Source: Microthyrium microscopicum (Eukaryota > Ascomycota > Dothideomycetes > Microthyriales > Microthyriaceae). From it: a stretch of DNA of 64,000 nucleotides. Within the stretch, counting starts at the first letter, position 1, and every line of letters begins with the position of its first letter. The translations under genes and the position numbers were made by a program. This document shows positions 25,143 to 35,230 of this stretch, piece after piece. The notes beneath the pieces are model-generated. The model had not been told where the DNA came from and made no database searches. It worked only from the letters and a program-made list of their open reading frames with translations. The stretch is taken from contig MU004240.1 in assembly GCA_010405405.1 (NCBI GenBank), positions 512,217-576,216 of the forward strand, given 5' to 3'.

Positions 25143-25783
25143 CCATAGCGTGGGAGGGGGGGTAGAGCAAATGATGTTGAATAGTTTCAAGATAGACATT
25201 TTGGTAACATGAAGTTCAAAATAGTGGCTTAGGAGGCTAGAATGTCTCGAATTAAGATTATTTTTTAACGATGTCTAGCTAGAAGGTGTCTTAGTAGCTA
25301 GGAAGGATCACGATAGGAGATAAAGAAGGAGCAAAAGTCATTATAGGTAGGAATAAGCAAGGGAAGCTTTGGATAGTCTATATATACCAAAAGTGCATAT
25401 TTGCATAATTAGTATTCGTAAACCTAGTAGAACTTTGACTGCTAAATCTTGCTCATAAATAGAATACGAGCCTAACCTAATTCGTAGAGTAAATTACCGT
25501 AATATAAAAAATCCTAGAATGAAGTTTGTTGTCCTTATTTCTACTAAGTAAATTATAACTTAATGCTCTGAAAATTGCCTAAATAGGCTGTTTTTTTTTA
25601 ATATCTTATAAAGCTATGACATTATCTTGACATGATTTTTTATAAAAATCCTATTAACTCTTAGTCATAATATCAGAATCTGGTATGAATTCCTTAGGGG
25701 ATACAGTGGAGAGAACCCTTTTATAAAATAGTAGAGATATAATAGTAGACATTATTTGCTCTACCCCCCGTTACACGCTATAG
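25143..25783. mobile_element. MITE-like element, 641 bp, with terminal inverted repeats
   Basis: The left end CCATAGCGTGGGAGGGGGGG and the reverse complement of the right end CTATAGCGTGTAACGGGGGG continue together into TAGAGCAAAT(G/A)ATGT, giving an imperfect terminal inverted repeat of about 37 bp. TA dinucleotides flank both ends (25,141-25,142 and 25,784-25,785). The interior is A/T-rich and has no substantial reading frame, so it would be non-autonomous. TA duplication fits a Tc1/mariner/pogo mobiliser. It lies between two divergent genes, and its right end is only 89 bp upstream of the Zn2Cys6 start, so that gene's proximal promoter is largely element sequence. Confidence 0.7.
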
Positions 25784-25872
25784 TATTCATAGTCCTTATT
25801 TGAGGTCCGCAACGACTCCCGCTCTTAAGGTCCGCACCATGTCTAATTCCAAATATTCCAGTCAGTACAGCC

Positions 25873-26955
25873 ATGCCAATTCCACGACGGTCTTGCAAAG
25901 CATGCTTCATGGGGAAACGGAAGTGCGATCTCGGACGTCCACATTGCGGAAGATGCCTCAGAAACTCTCAATCCTGCGATTACCCTTCTTCACCAGAAGA
26001 TGATACGTGCGAGTTCAGCAACAATGGCTCAGATGACTTCCTGGTTGCACAGCACTATCTGCAAGGCTTTGGAGACAACAATACAGCTTTGCAATTCACT
26101 TTGGACAAGATCAGTCCTTTAAGTGACGAAATACTATATCCAGCTTTACCAAATATGGTTGGCAACCTCGGCGAGTTGCAGCCTGTCTCGGGTATCACAC
26201 AGAGTTATCAATGGGTCGTTGAACAACTAAAAAGCTACCCAGCAGCGTTCGCTCAAACTGCTGCCACAGTCTTCATACACTCCACTTCATACTGCAGTGA
26301 AGTTCCACGAGACATACGGGCAGCGTTTGGCATCTGCGCTGCATCCGTCTCCATGGACGAAAAAACTGAATCCATGATTTATCGAGCAATAGATGCAGAA
26401 GCTTCAGATCTGCTTAGATCAAGGTCTGATACCACCCTTAAAGAGGATCTGGCCAATATACAAGCTATGGTTTTATACCAATCTATCCGGTTATTCCAAG
26501 GCGATTTAAAACAGAGAGTTCTAGTACAACAGCAAGAAGTCCAGCTGGAATCAAAAGCTTTGAAGCTTCTTCAGCGCGCGAAGCTCGAACTAGAGTTTGT
26601 TCAACCAAGCTGGGAACGCTGGATACTGACGGAAAGCATTCGACGCGTTGTGGCGGTTCTATACATGTTATATGCCATGAACTCTGTTTTCGAGGAAAAT
26701 ATCTGTCGCAATCTACCAACGCTGACATTCCTGCCTGTTTCAAGCAATTCGTCTTTCTGGCAGTCTGAAGCGAACTATCTGCAAAACCACGATGGCGAAG
26801 AAACTGTGAAATATGGTGACTTTTCAGAAATTTGGCTCGTCTCCCCTCACAGAAAGCTTGATCCGTTTGAGAAGCTGCTTCTGGTAGCCTGTAAAGGAAT
26901 TGAACCAGTTGAAGCACTGAGCTCTCTCGCGTTTGTAGAATCACAGACTGCATGA
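25873..26955 (+). CDS. Zn2Cys6 (GAL4-type) transcription factor
   Basis: 360 aa, apparently a single exon. The N-terminus is MPIPRRSCKACFMGKRKC, and the cluster C-x2-C-x6-C-x6-C-x2-C-x6-C spans residues 8-36, the binuclear zinc DNA-binding motif. The remainder is a helical regulatory region without a clear fungal_trans signature (for example SYPAAFAQTAATVFIH near 120 and AKLELEFVQPSWERW near 240), as in short cluster-type regulators. An acidic Ser/Asp stretch follows the zinc cluster. The start at 25,873 is chosen because it directly precedes the zinc motif; an upstream ATG at 25,839 is in another frame. Its nearest downstream neighbour, in the same direction, is an NADP oxidoreductase, a possible target, but nothing in the sequence proves it. 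Confidence 0.88.
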   Translation: MPIPRRSCKACFMGKRKCDLGRPHCGRCLRNSQSCDYPSSPEDDTCEFSNNGSDDFLVAQHYLQGFGDNNTALQFTLDKISPLSDEILYPALPNMVGNLGELQPVSGITQSYQWVVEQLKSYPAAFAQTAATVFIHSTSYCSEVPRDIRAAFGICAASVSMDEKTESMIYRAIDAEASDLLRSRSDTTLKEDLANIQAMVLYQSIRLFQGDLKQRVLVQQQEVQLESKALKLLQRAKLELEFVQPSWERWILTESIRRVVAVLYMLYAMNSVFEENICRNLPTLTFLPVSSNSSFWQSEANYLQNHDGEETVKYGDFSEIWLVSPHRKLDPFEKLLLVACKGIEPVEALSSLAFVESQTA

Positions 26956-27405
26956 TTCGGTTTGTTCTCATGCCTTGTAATATTGCGTAGCACACGATTA
27001 TGGGTCAGATCATCAATTGAAATGGCGCTGTCCCATCAGCTTCGCTGGCACCTCATCTGCTATCGCCCGTAAAAAGCTACTTCATCATGAATTTGTTCGC
27101 TCTTGTTGTGACCTCATGATCCCTGTCGGCACGCCTGGCTGCGGGCATCATGTAGGCTATAATCTGAGGCCCGCACCTTGCCATCTCGTGGATATTCTCA
27201 ACGGCTCAGTGGTACCTTCAATTCAGAGCAACATTCCTTTCATTGAAGCCTTTTAGTACCTAGGTACCTAGGTAGTATTCAGCTCAGTCCAGCAGTCATT
27301 AGACCTGGAGTATAAAAACTTTGCTACGCCTTGAGAATCAAGATGATATTTCAGTTTCGACCAATTTTTCTCTATTTGCACCTTAAGCCAGACTAAGTTT
27401 GCACA
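26956..27405. other. Intergenic with CCTAGGTA palindrome repeats
   Basis: 450 bases between the regulator and the oxidoreductase. At 27,255-27,275 there is a tandem of the palindrome TACCTAGG, and a similar block lies at 34,358-34,381. No gene is seen. It presumably includes the oxidoreductase promoter (TATAAAA-like at 27,311-27,317). Confidence 0.5.
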
Positions 27406-28639
27406 ATGGTTCCAGCAACAACTCGATAGTGGACGTTGGCAGTGAAGCCTACGGGCATGCCGGTTCTATCTGGCCTAAATGCAACTTTCCGACTGGATAC
27501 GAAAACACTTCCACAGCTAGAAGACGATCAGGTATTAATCAAAGTCCTGTACCTATCCAACGACCCAGCGCAGCGAATATGGATCGATCCTCAAATCGAA
27601 CCCGACCGTCTCTACACTGAGCCCGTTGAAGTGGGAGACACCATGCGCGTTTACGGCGCCATTGCGCAGATCCTCAAATCTCCATCACAGGATTTACTCG
27701 TCGGGACGCTTGTATCTTGCACAGCAGGCTGGTACGAGTACGCTGTCATTCCAGCCAAGGACTGTGCTCTTCTGAAGTCTATTGATGGCCTATCACCCAC
27801 TCACCACATGGGCGTCTTTGGCACTCCCGGTGTCACAGCATACTATGGAATGACTGATATCGTAGATGCTAAGCCGAGCGATACTGTCGTCATAAGCGGA
27901 GCAGCAGGGGCCGTGGGCTCAGTTGCTGTACAGCTTGCGAAGAATGTTTTGAAATGCAAAAAGGTGATCGGTATCGCAGGTACCGATTCGAAGTGTAGAT
28001 GGGTGGAATCCCTAGGAGCAGACCTCTGTCTCAACTACAAGAGTACCACATTTAAGGAAGATCTGATCAAGGCGACGCATGGATTTGTTGAGGTATACTT
28101 TGACAACACGGGAGGGGAAATTCTGGATTTGGTGAGCTTTCTTTTTTTCAGATTTATCATACGTGCTGCAGCAGTCGATTACTCACTAAAGTCCTCGATG
28201 TACCGGTTTGGGCAGGATTTCAGCAGAGTATCGGCTTCTCATCACTGTCCTGGCTAATCCCCCCTTCAACGATTTCATACTAATAGATCAGATGCTCACA
28301 CGAGTAAAAAGAGACGGCAGAGTGGCTGCTTGCGGCGCCATTGCCGACTATAATGCGACCATGCCATCCGGGATCAAAACTTGGTATCATGTAATCGCAA
28401 TGAGGCTTCGGATTTGCGGTTTTGTGGTAACGGACGCCATTCCGTCGGGCAGGTACTCAAAGATCACTGACGAACTAATTCGAGGTTTCAAGGAGGGAAA
28501 GATCAGAGCAGCCGAGCATGGACAGACCATAATTTCCGCAAATTTCGAGGATATTCCAAAGACTTGGATGATGCTGTTCCGCGGCACCGGCACTGGTAAA
28601 TTGATCACTGAGCTTGCCAAACCCGACTTTACTCAATAG
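27406..28639 (+). pseudogene. NADP-dependent MDR oxidoreductase (PTGR/leukotriene-dehydrogenase-like) with early in-frame stop
   Basis: Exons 27,406-28,131 and 28,292-28,639. A zinc-free medium-chain reductase: GFVE-type substrate half, then TPGVTAYYGMTDI, the NADP-binding AAGAVGSVAVQLAK and the conserved YFDNTGGEILD joined to MLTRVKRDGRVAACGAI. It would reduce an activated C=C of a small molecule with NADPH. The family start MVPATTR(Q)WTLAVKPTGMP is visible, but codon 8 is TAG (27,427-27,429) where a Gln codon CAG would fit, a C-to-T change. Downstream the frame is open and the intron (160 bp, longer than usual) splices in phase. The next in-frame ATG is 27,457 (MPVLSG) and would give a 340-aa protein lacking 17 residues, so the gene may still be used. 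An assembly error or a true nonsense change are both possible. Lies beside a Zn2Cys6 regulator. Confidence 0.7.
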
Positions 28640-31491
28640 CTGGTGAGAAAATCTCATTGAGCATAGCAAACTCCGGGTTGGCAAAAGGACTGGTAATCTT
28701 CCATTCAGTGCGATTTTGGTTGTCTGCTATGTTTGTTACTGAGTCTTCTTCCTCGCTTTGCTTGGCTCCCCATCGAGGGCCCTGGGAACTAAAATAGCTT
28801 TCCATCAAAAAGTTCGATGGGAGACATCTTGGGTCAACCGTCATGGGAGGCCGAGTAAAGTCAAGGGGTTCTCGCTTTCTGTCTGGGTGCTTACTTGAAA
28901 GTGTTAATGTGGCAGATATTGGATAAAAATCTTTGTTACACGGAAATGTTTGTTAGCTTAATCACAATCTTTATTGTCAAACTATTGGATCTTCATCTCG
29001 TTTCGCCCACTTCTGGTTCACTGAACATATGCCATTCAATAGCTTTGCATTATATAGTACACTATTAGCATTGCAAAACTTGAGCTATCATGCGACAATG
29101 ATACTTGATACCACATCAGTTAGCAACTGGCTTGGAGGGCTGACTTGGTCAACATAAAACACCTTCTACCTTCATTGTTGACAGCAAGCAAGTGGAGTGG
29201 AAAATCATATGCAACCACTTCGGTCCCAATTACAGACCTTGACGCAGGAACAAGCCATTTTGCCAAGAGAGTTTAGACAAGTTGATGATGCAAACCAGGG
29301 AAACATAAAGTATGCCAAGTATACCTCGGACAATTGTATGATAATCCTGACCTGTTGAGTCTCAAAATCATCTCAATACAGCATTGCCTCTAGGGGAGGA
29401 GACGAATTGAGTAGTCCATGGGAGCGACCAGCCTGGCCATGACAACGCGTCGATATTGACTTTAATCAAGGCCTAGAACTTTACTCAATTCCAGGTTCTT
29501 GGCAGAGCTTACCGATTTCTTGGCAGAGTCGTACCGAATTTTGGATCCTCATATATGGAGGAGCTTTGACAGGCTGGCGGGATTGGTGCTATTGACTGAG
29601 GTCGAATATCCGACGGTAGTTGGTGTACGGAATATATCAAGTCCGCCAGCTCATGTGACAAGCTTTGACAAATGCATTGTCAGGACAAACCAAAGTTTTG
29701 TTTAGCGTAACCAAAAGCTGCGATTTGCGATTGAAGATTGGTATGGAGGGTTGTGCTCCGTGTCAAAGAAATGGTCAGTTGCGGTTTTCATGGCCAGCTA
29801 CCTGGTTGAGAAGGAGTCCGAGGGCTCATATACGAAGCACCGTCGTCCCATGGGGGAAGAAATATATCCTCCAATCAATGGGGCAGAAAACAGTTTGAGA
29901 TGCCCGATTTGGAAACATAGTTAAATTGAGGCCTAGGCCATGCCCATGTATGTATCAAGACATCCTTGTCATGCAACTTATTCTCAAGATAACGTCAAAT
30001 CTAGAAGCGAAAGACGAAGATAAGCATCAAATCCCAAGTTTTTGCTAAGAAATCTTGGCCAGTCTTAGCTATGGCTTGGATTTGGTTAAGCTTCATTGCC
30101 GTGAGACCCGAGCATAATGCCAAGTTGTGATTGATCTCAGGGAATACTTGGACTTCAGCTCTTGAAGTAACTACAACTTGTGATATCAAAGAGCTGTGAG
30201 CCCCCCACTTTCATGGCTAGAACATCACACAAGGAAACGATCGCGCTATAATATAAAATGAATTAAATAGCGAGCAAATTGAAACTCAATAACAAAGCGG
30301 TGCTTGAGAGCTGAAGGACATAGTGTCAACGTCAGCGTTTTTCCAACGAGTAAGATCGATCCAATTTATGTATTGCGACATGGACCAGGAATTTGTTCTC
30401 CAGATCGACGAATGAGGCCCTCCGTAGATTGTCTTCATGGTTTCGGGAAAAGGCAAAGAATGGGCGAACTGATTGACCATCCGCAAGAACTGCAATGTCT
30501 AACCACCTCCTATACTGCATCACTGAATGTTCTGCTCCCCATCAAGCGCGCTAATCTCCATATAATCCGCTGGGATGTAGTGATGTTGCCACCCAACTGA
30601 ATGAGGCTTTATTGTGGTTGAGGAAGTTAATGTTCTTGATATAAATGATATTCAAATGATCGGTATATTTGATTCTCTCAAGGGCTTGATCCGGATTCCG
30701 GTACCTGTCTGTGCAATTCTTTTTCAAAACAAGGAGCATTACTTAAAATAGTATGTCAAAGCAAAATATGGCTCTCACATGGTACACTCCAGGCATATTT
30801 CAATCTAAGCGGAGCATCTGTATGATATTTCTCACGGAGACGGAATATTTCTGCATCGCATGATGCCCAATGAAATGGTTCGAGCTGTCATTTGAGCATC
30901 CAGCTTTACCAACGGACAATTCTCTTAGCGTGCCCCAATTTCCAGATACCGGGGGAGTTTTGAACATGCATAGTATGGTTCATCATGAAGCAGCCTTATG
31001 GCCAACTAATGAAAATATTCAGAGTTCTCTCCCATCGAAGTCGATGGCTAACAACGTACCTTATATCAAGAATACACCTATCATCTCACTAAAAATTATA
31101 GATATCATATAGCGTAGCGAACGCTGTGCGAAAGAATAATGTCCAAAAGAGCAGCATCGATGGTAGCGAACGTAGTCGATGAGAGCACGCCCCATCTGGT
31201 TTGGCATGCATGGTTGGACTGGGATTGAATTAGCAACCCAATATCAGGTTGCATGGTGGCAACCAAAACCTATAGTTTTAATAATAATAGAATTTGGCAT
31301 ATCCGGAGCAGCCAGTTTGAGAGGTCATACCAGCCTTGAAGACTTGTTACGAGAATTTGCTGTGACCAGCCGTGTATATAAAGACACCTTCTTCTCCTCC
31401 AAGCACTTATTCTTCATCAGCCAGCTCATTCAATTCAATTCATACAGTCACTACCAAGTTCTTAACTTACCTTTCACTTTCTACATTCAAA
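28640..31491. other. Long intergenic region, no clear gene
   Basis: 2.85 kb of ordinary composition. Two short reading frames were considered and not called (28,629-28,844 minus; 29,499-29,705 plus). AGCGAACG-type words and a CATCGATGG palindrome occur at 31,118-31,185. A TATA-like GTATATAAAG at 31,374-31,383 belongs to the next gene. Confidence 0.5.
31374..31383 (+). promoter_or_regulatory. TATA-like element of the RQG-repeat gene
   Basis: GTATATAAAG lies about 110 bases before the start codon of the small secreted repeat protein. The intervening leader is C/T- and A-rich (CTTCTTCTCC..., CATTCAAA just before ATG), typical of well-expressed fungal genes. Confidence 0.5.
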
Positions 31492-32490
31492 ATGCTTTTC
31501 ACCCAGACCATCCTCGCTGTTATCAGCTTCGGCGCTGTCGCCATGGCCCAGAACCGTGGTGAAATCGTACGATCACTACACACTTACACCTTCTGATAAT
31601 GTTTTACTAATGCATCTGTAGCGCCAGGGACATCAAGAAATCCGTCAGGCAAGCTTGTTTTTTCTGATCTGATGGCAATGTTATACTAACAAAGCTCAGG
31701 GTAGAAATGATATCAGACAGGGTCGGCAGTAAGTTTTAGTCGCTGCGTGTGGTTGTTGCGCTATATCACAAATTGGTCAAACCCGACCAGAATGATATTT
31801 TAGCTCATCAACCGCCAACACTGCACAATCAAGCGATTAGAGGCTAACAAACACGCAGAGATATCCGCCAGGTACTACTTTCCGAGCATCTTCGTCAACG
31901 CCAGGGCACTCGATGGTTCCCATCGTTTGCCCTGTGTCCTGTCACCAAAATATGAGAACAACTCTTCGAAGAATCTTATACTTACCTCTTACAGGGACAT
32001 TACGATATCAACCACGGTGAATACCGCCAAGTAAGTCACAAATTAACATTCAATGTGATTATGAACTAACAAATTTCAGGGACGCCAAGGTACGACTCTG
32101 CCGTTTTGAAACCTTCATCAGTTCCGGCGTTGTTTGATATTCTGTCAAATGCCTCCTAAGCGATGCTGGGACCCTCAAACCAATCCTGAGTGTACACTAA
32201 CGACGTCGTAGATCTCCGCCAGGGACATCAGGACATCAGACAAGTAACTAGGACCTCTCCTTCGACTAAGTTATATGCTAATTAACTCTAGGGACGCCAA
32301 GACGTACGCCAGGGTCGCCAGGAAGTTCATGAGTACGAATTTCCCAATCAGAGTGCTGTTGTTGACTGATGAGATGCCATTGAATGGCATTTCGGCACAT
32401 CGGCAGCAACATCTCAGTCATGAGCCCACACTAACAATCTTCAGTGGCCGAAACCAAGGCAACTACAACAACAACGGACGTCATTACTAG
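31492..32490 (+). CDS. Small secreted RQG-heptad repeat protein, nine mini-exons
   Basis: Predicted exons are 31,492-31,566, 31,622-31,648, 31,700-31,728, 31,859-31,871, 31,995-32,030, 32,080-32,089, 32,212-32,243, 32,292-32,332 and 32,445-32,490, summing to 309 nt (102 aa plus stop) with all phases consistent. Exon 1 encodes a signal peptide (MLFTQTILAVISFGAVAMAQ). The rest is a run of seven-residue units of the form G-R/H-x-D/E-I/V/L-R-Q: RQGHQEIRQ, GRNDIRQ, GRQDIRQ, GRQDLRQ, GHQDIRQ, GRQDVRQ, with one odd unit GHYDINHGEYRQ. The tail is GRNQGNYNNNGRHY. Exons as small as 10 and 13 nt encode parts of units, and most junctions fall at Gln-Gly. Intron 2 is GC-AG. No Lys-Arg cleavage sites and no cysteine. 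I recognise no family; the product is probably an extracellular Arg/Gln-rich peptide. One intron (31,872-31,994) carries the dispersed palindrome. Confidence 0.7.
31872..31994 (+). repeat. Motif-bearing intron 4 of the RQG-repeat gene
   Basis: 123-bp intron containing GGCACTCGATGGTTCCCATC (31,905-31,924), followed 40 bases on by AAAATATGAG. The same order (CACTCGATGGCTCCCATCG, then AAAATATGAG) occurs in intergenic DNA at 33,403-33,461. Confidence 0.5.
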
Positions 32491-35230
32491 AAACTTCCTT
32501 GGGAATGATGGCTTCGGTCTAGAGAGTGCACTGGGGCACTAAACAAAAACTTCACTTCGTCTTGGTATCTACCTTTTATATTTTGAATACAAACCTTTTG
32601 ATCCTTAAACCGTTCTTACCTTCATTGGCATTGGATAAGTAATATATTGGGTGCTTTGTGTTGACGTTGATTGAATATTTTTTGATAGAGCCAGAACAAC
32701 CACAGAGACACAAGCTCGCCACAACAAGCTCAAGGGGCAGGGCTCAAAATATACTCTCCTACAGTCCTTTGAAGCATTACATGACCGGTAGCAAAATAAT
32801 TGGGCCAATTCCGTTCAGAATGAAAGGTCGTCGTGTACTGCGCTCTAGTTCAGGGGCTTTGTTTACTTTTAGTGATGGATCACTATCAGGCTCCAACTAG
32901 TATATTCTATTCTGTATGCATAATTCAAAAAGATTATGATGTTCAACAAGATCAACTTCGAAGATTCAGTTACTCTTTCATAAAGTTCGGGGAGGTATGT
33001 CGCTATTTTTGGCAAAAACGATATTTTCAGATCTCATGTGACGTAAGAGACCTTGTACCAATGGTAGCACAGATTAAGTAACTCCATAACTAACTTTATG
33101 TCGGAGAGGTTATCGAGGTGCTAGCTCTTAAGCTGGTAACAAATTGCTAGGGCATAATTCACTGATGTTGTCGAGAAATGTTGCAGTGATGCTGTCTGAA
33201 TAAAGAAGGTAATTAGGGGATTTGACAATACATGGTGATTAGTGGTAATCTGAAAGTACGATTTTTGCTGTGGAAAGCATTACCAAACTATGGCATAGAT
33301 TATGATTTGACACGGTACCCATCTTAAAAGGTTATCTGCTTACAAAATGTCGAACAATTCAGAGTTTGAACTTATTCCGTAGATAGGACGATGTGGCCTT
33401 TGCACTCGATGGCTCCCATCGCATCACATGGCTCCCATCTGACCTGAATAAAATATGAGCAAAAAGCAATTGAGCTTCCTCTTGTTATTCAAGCTTAGGG
33501 AAACTATTGCCATCGCATCCGATGGCTTCCAGAACATTCAATGGCTCCCATAGCATGATATGGAACCCACCCCATTTTTCATAGTATTAAGCAAAATCTC
33601 AAAAGCTGGTATACTCTCTATAATGTCAGTATCGGCATCAGGCTCAAACCCCCATCCCATTATACATGTATGTCGCCCATATTACTTGGTCAAACCTTGA
33701 GCAGATTTTGGCAGAAAAGAGAGATTTGCACTTCAGTGGCTACCTACTATCTGACTCAATAATTCGTGCAGCACATTGTGGATTTTTTGACCCAAAAAGT
33801 CCTACAAGTTTTTTATTCTACCAGATAGAACGTTGGAAGCACATTCATCCAGATTTCAATAACAGAAGTCATCTTTCGGCGCATTTGATGGCTCCCATCG
33901 CATCTGATAGTGCACATCGAGGGTAATTGAAATCTGCAGAAATCCTCCGTCTGCTTCTCATTATCTTTTTGATCATGCTCCCATCGCACTCGGTGATCTC
34001 CACAGCAGGCTATGGATTCTGTCAGTGGAAATGTCCTCAGGGGGCTTTAGAAAATGTTCGCTATTAGCATATATTTCCCCAAAAAGAGTCCCTTCTGATG
34101 AGCGAAATGAACTTCTTAACCCCCGAAAATCTAATCATGCCTGCTATAATGTAACTTGTTCGTGAGACAGGACTGAGTTACAAAAGTTTAAATAAGGCAC
34201 GGGAATTTAAGCTTTCAGCGTTTGCTGCCAAGTGGCAGTGCGTAGTGATGGACAACAATGAAGCTACCTACTATTTCGATTGATAGGCTCTAGCCACCTT
34301 ATTGTCTGAAAGTTTACAACTCAGAGTATGCCATTATACTAGGATGTGTCTTAGCTAGGTACCTCCCTAGGTAGGTACTTAAGGTAGAGTTGTTGACATA
34401 GTTATAGCATCACTGGCTGTTTTTATGCTGAAGTTTGAAAGTTGAATTAGGCCTTTGCCAACATATTTTCAACAGCACTCTTCTCAACTGAAAATGCCAT
34501 TCTTCAGGCGATTTGCGTTCGCTCTCAATCTGTCCATCCATAATTGAGCAGGTCCAGCTCTATGACCGGCGAAAACCGCCACGGAGTAAGAGTGGTCATC
34601 TGCAAACACGATCCACACCCATACTGCCGGGTTACTTTTACTAAATCATGCCTAGAAGTTTTGCTGGTTATCCGGGAGTATCTCGTGTCAGAGAGCATGG
34701 GTTCAGCACCAGGGCCCATGGACCCTGGCATGGTTTGTTGGTGATACCTAGATATATCGGATATATTATGTACGTCATTGCATGACCAAAAGCGGGAAGA
34801 TGCATGGATTGTGGCTGGATTTCCACAGATCTACCTCCTCGTGATTGATATTTTGTTGTCTTTGCAAACAAGACCAAGCAAGATATCAGTAGTAGAACCA
34901 AACAAAGCAAGTGTAATAAGGTACGGTAGTAAGATACTTGCTTGGCAGTCAAGGCAAGAGCGCAACAAGTCCATCCAGTCGTAGTTGCCCCCTCCACCAT
35001 TTGCTCCTGCCTGCCCCACTCACACCAACCCCTTCGCAGCTTCCCACATGCTGTCATTGTTCCAAGCTTCCTTCCATCCTCTTATCCCAGCTCCACCCTA
35101 TCAATTCTGCTCTAACTTCATCTCTACGTTTTATTCAACTTTGCTATCGCCACTTTACATCCTGATCTTTCTGTATCGACCATTCTGCAAAACCCGACTC
35201 CGCGCAAACGGAACCACAAACACCACAACA
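32491..35230. other. Long intergenic region with clustered palindromic motif copies
   Basis: 2.7 kb without a recognisable gene. It holds at least four copies of the CGATGG/CCATCG motif family: 33,401-33,441, 33,509-33,570, 33,880-33,910 and 33,977-34,004. A CCTAGGTA palindrome block lies at 34,358-34,381. The last 250 bases are C/T-rich and probably the leader of the inhibitor-2 gene. Confidence 0.6.
33401..34004. repeat. Cluster of CGATGG-CTC-CCATCG palindrome copies (intergenic)
   Basis: Units read CACTCGATGGCTCCCATCGC, CACATGGCTCCCATC, CATCGCATCCGATGGCTTCC, TCAATGGCTCCCATAGCATG, CATTTGATGGCTCCCATCGC and GCTCCCATCGCACTCGGTG. Each can fold on itself (CGATGG pairs with CCATCG across a 3- or 4-base loop). 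The spacing is irregular, so this is not a simple tandem array. Confidence 0.65.

Noticed and set aside
28629-28844. 71-aa minus-strand reading frame overlapping the oxidoreductase stop
   Set aside because: Composition is plausible and it could be the last exon of a gene, but no upstream exon or domain was recognised, so it was not called.
29499-29705. 68-aa plus-strand reading frame
   Set aside because: No domain, no splice partners and no coding context in the surrounding 2.8 kb.
16533-31491. Secondary-metabolite gene cluster (P450, Zn2Cys6 regulator, oxidoreductase)
   Set aside because: No core synthase is present and housekeeping genes (mL57, CinA) lie between, so proximity alone is weak.
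33666-33926. 86-aa plus-strand reading frame
   Set aside because: Runs through a copy of the palindromic motif and has no recognisable domain; looks like chance.
33401-34004. CRISPR-like array
   Set aside because: Repeats are short, diverged, irregularly spaced and eukaryotic; there are no regular spacers.
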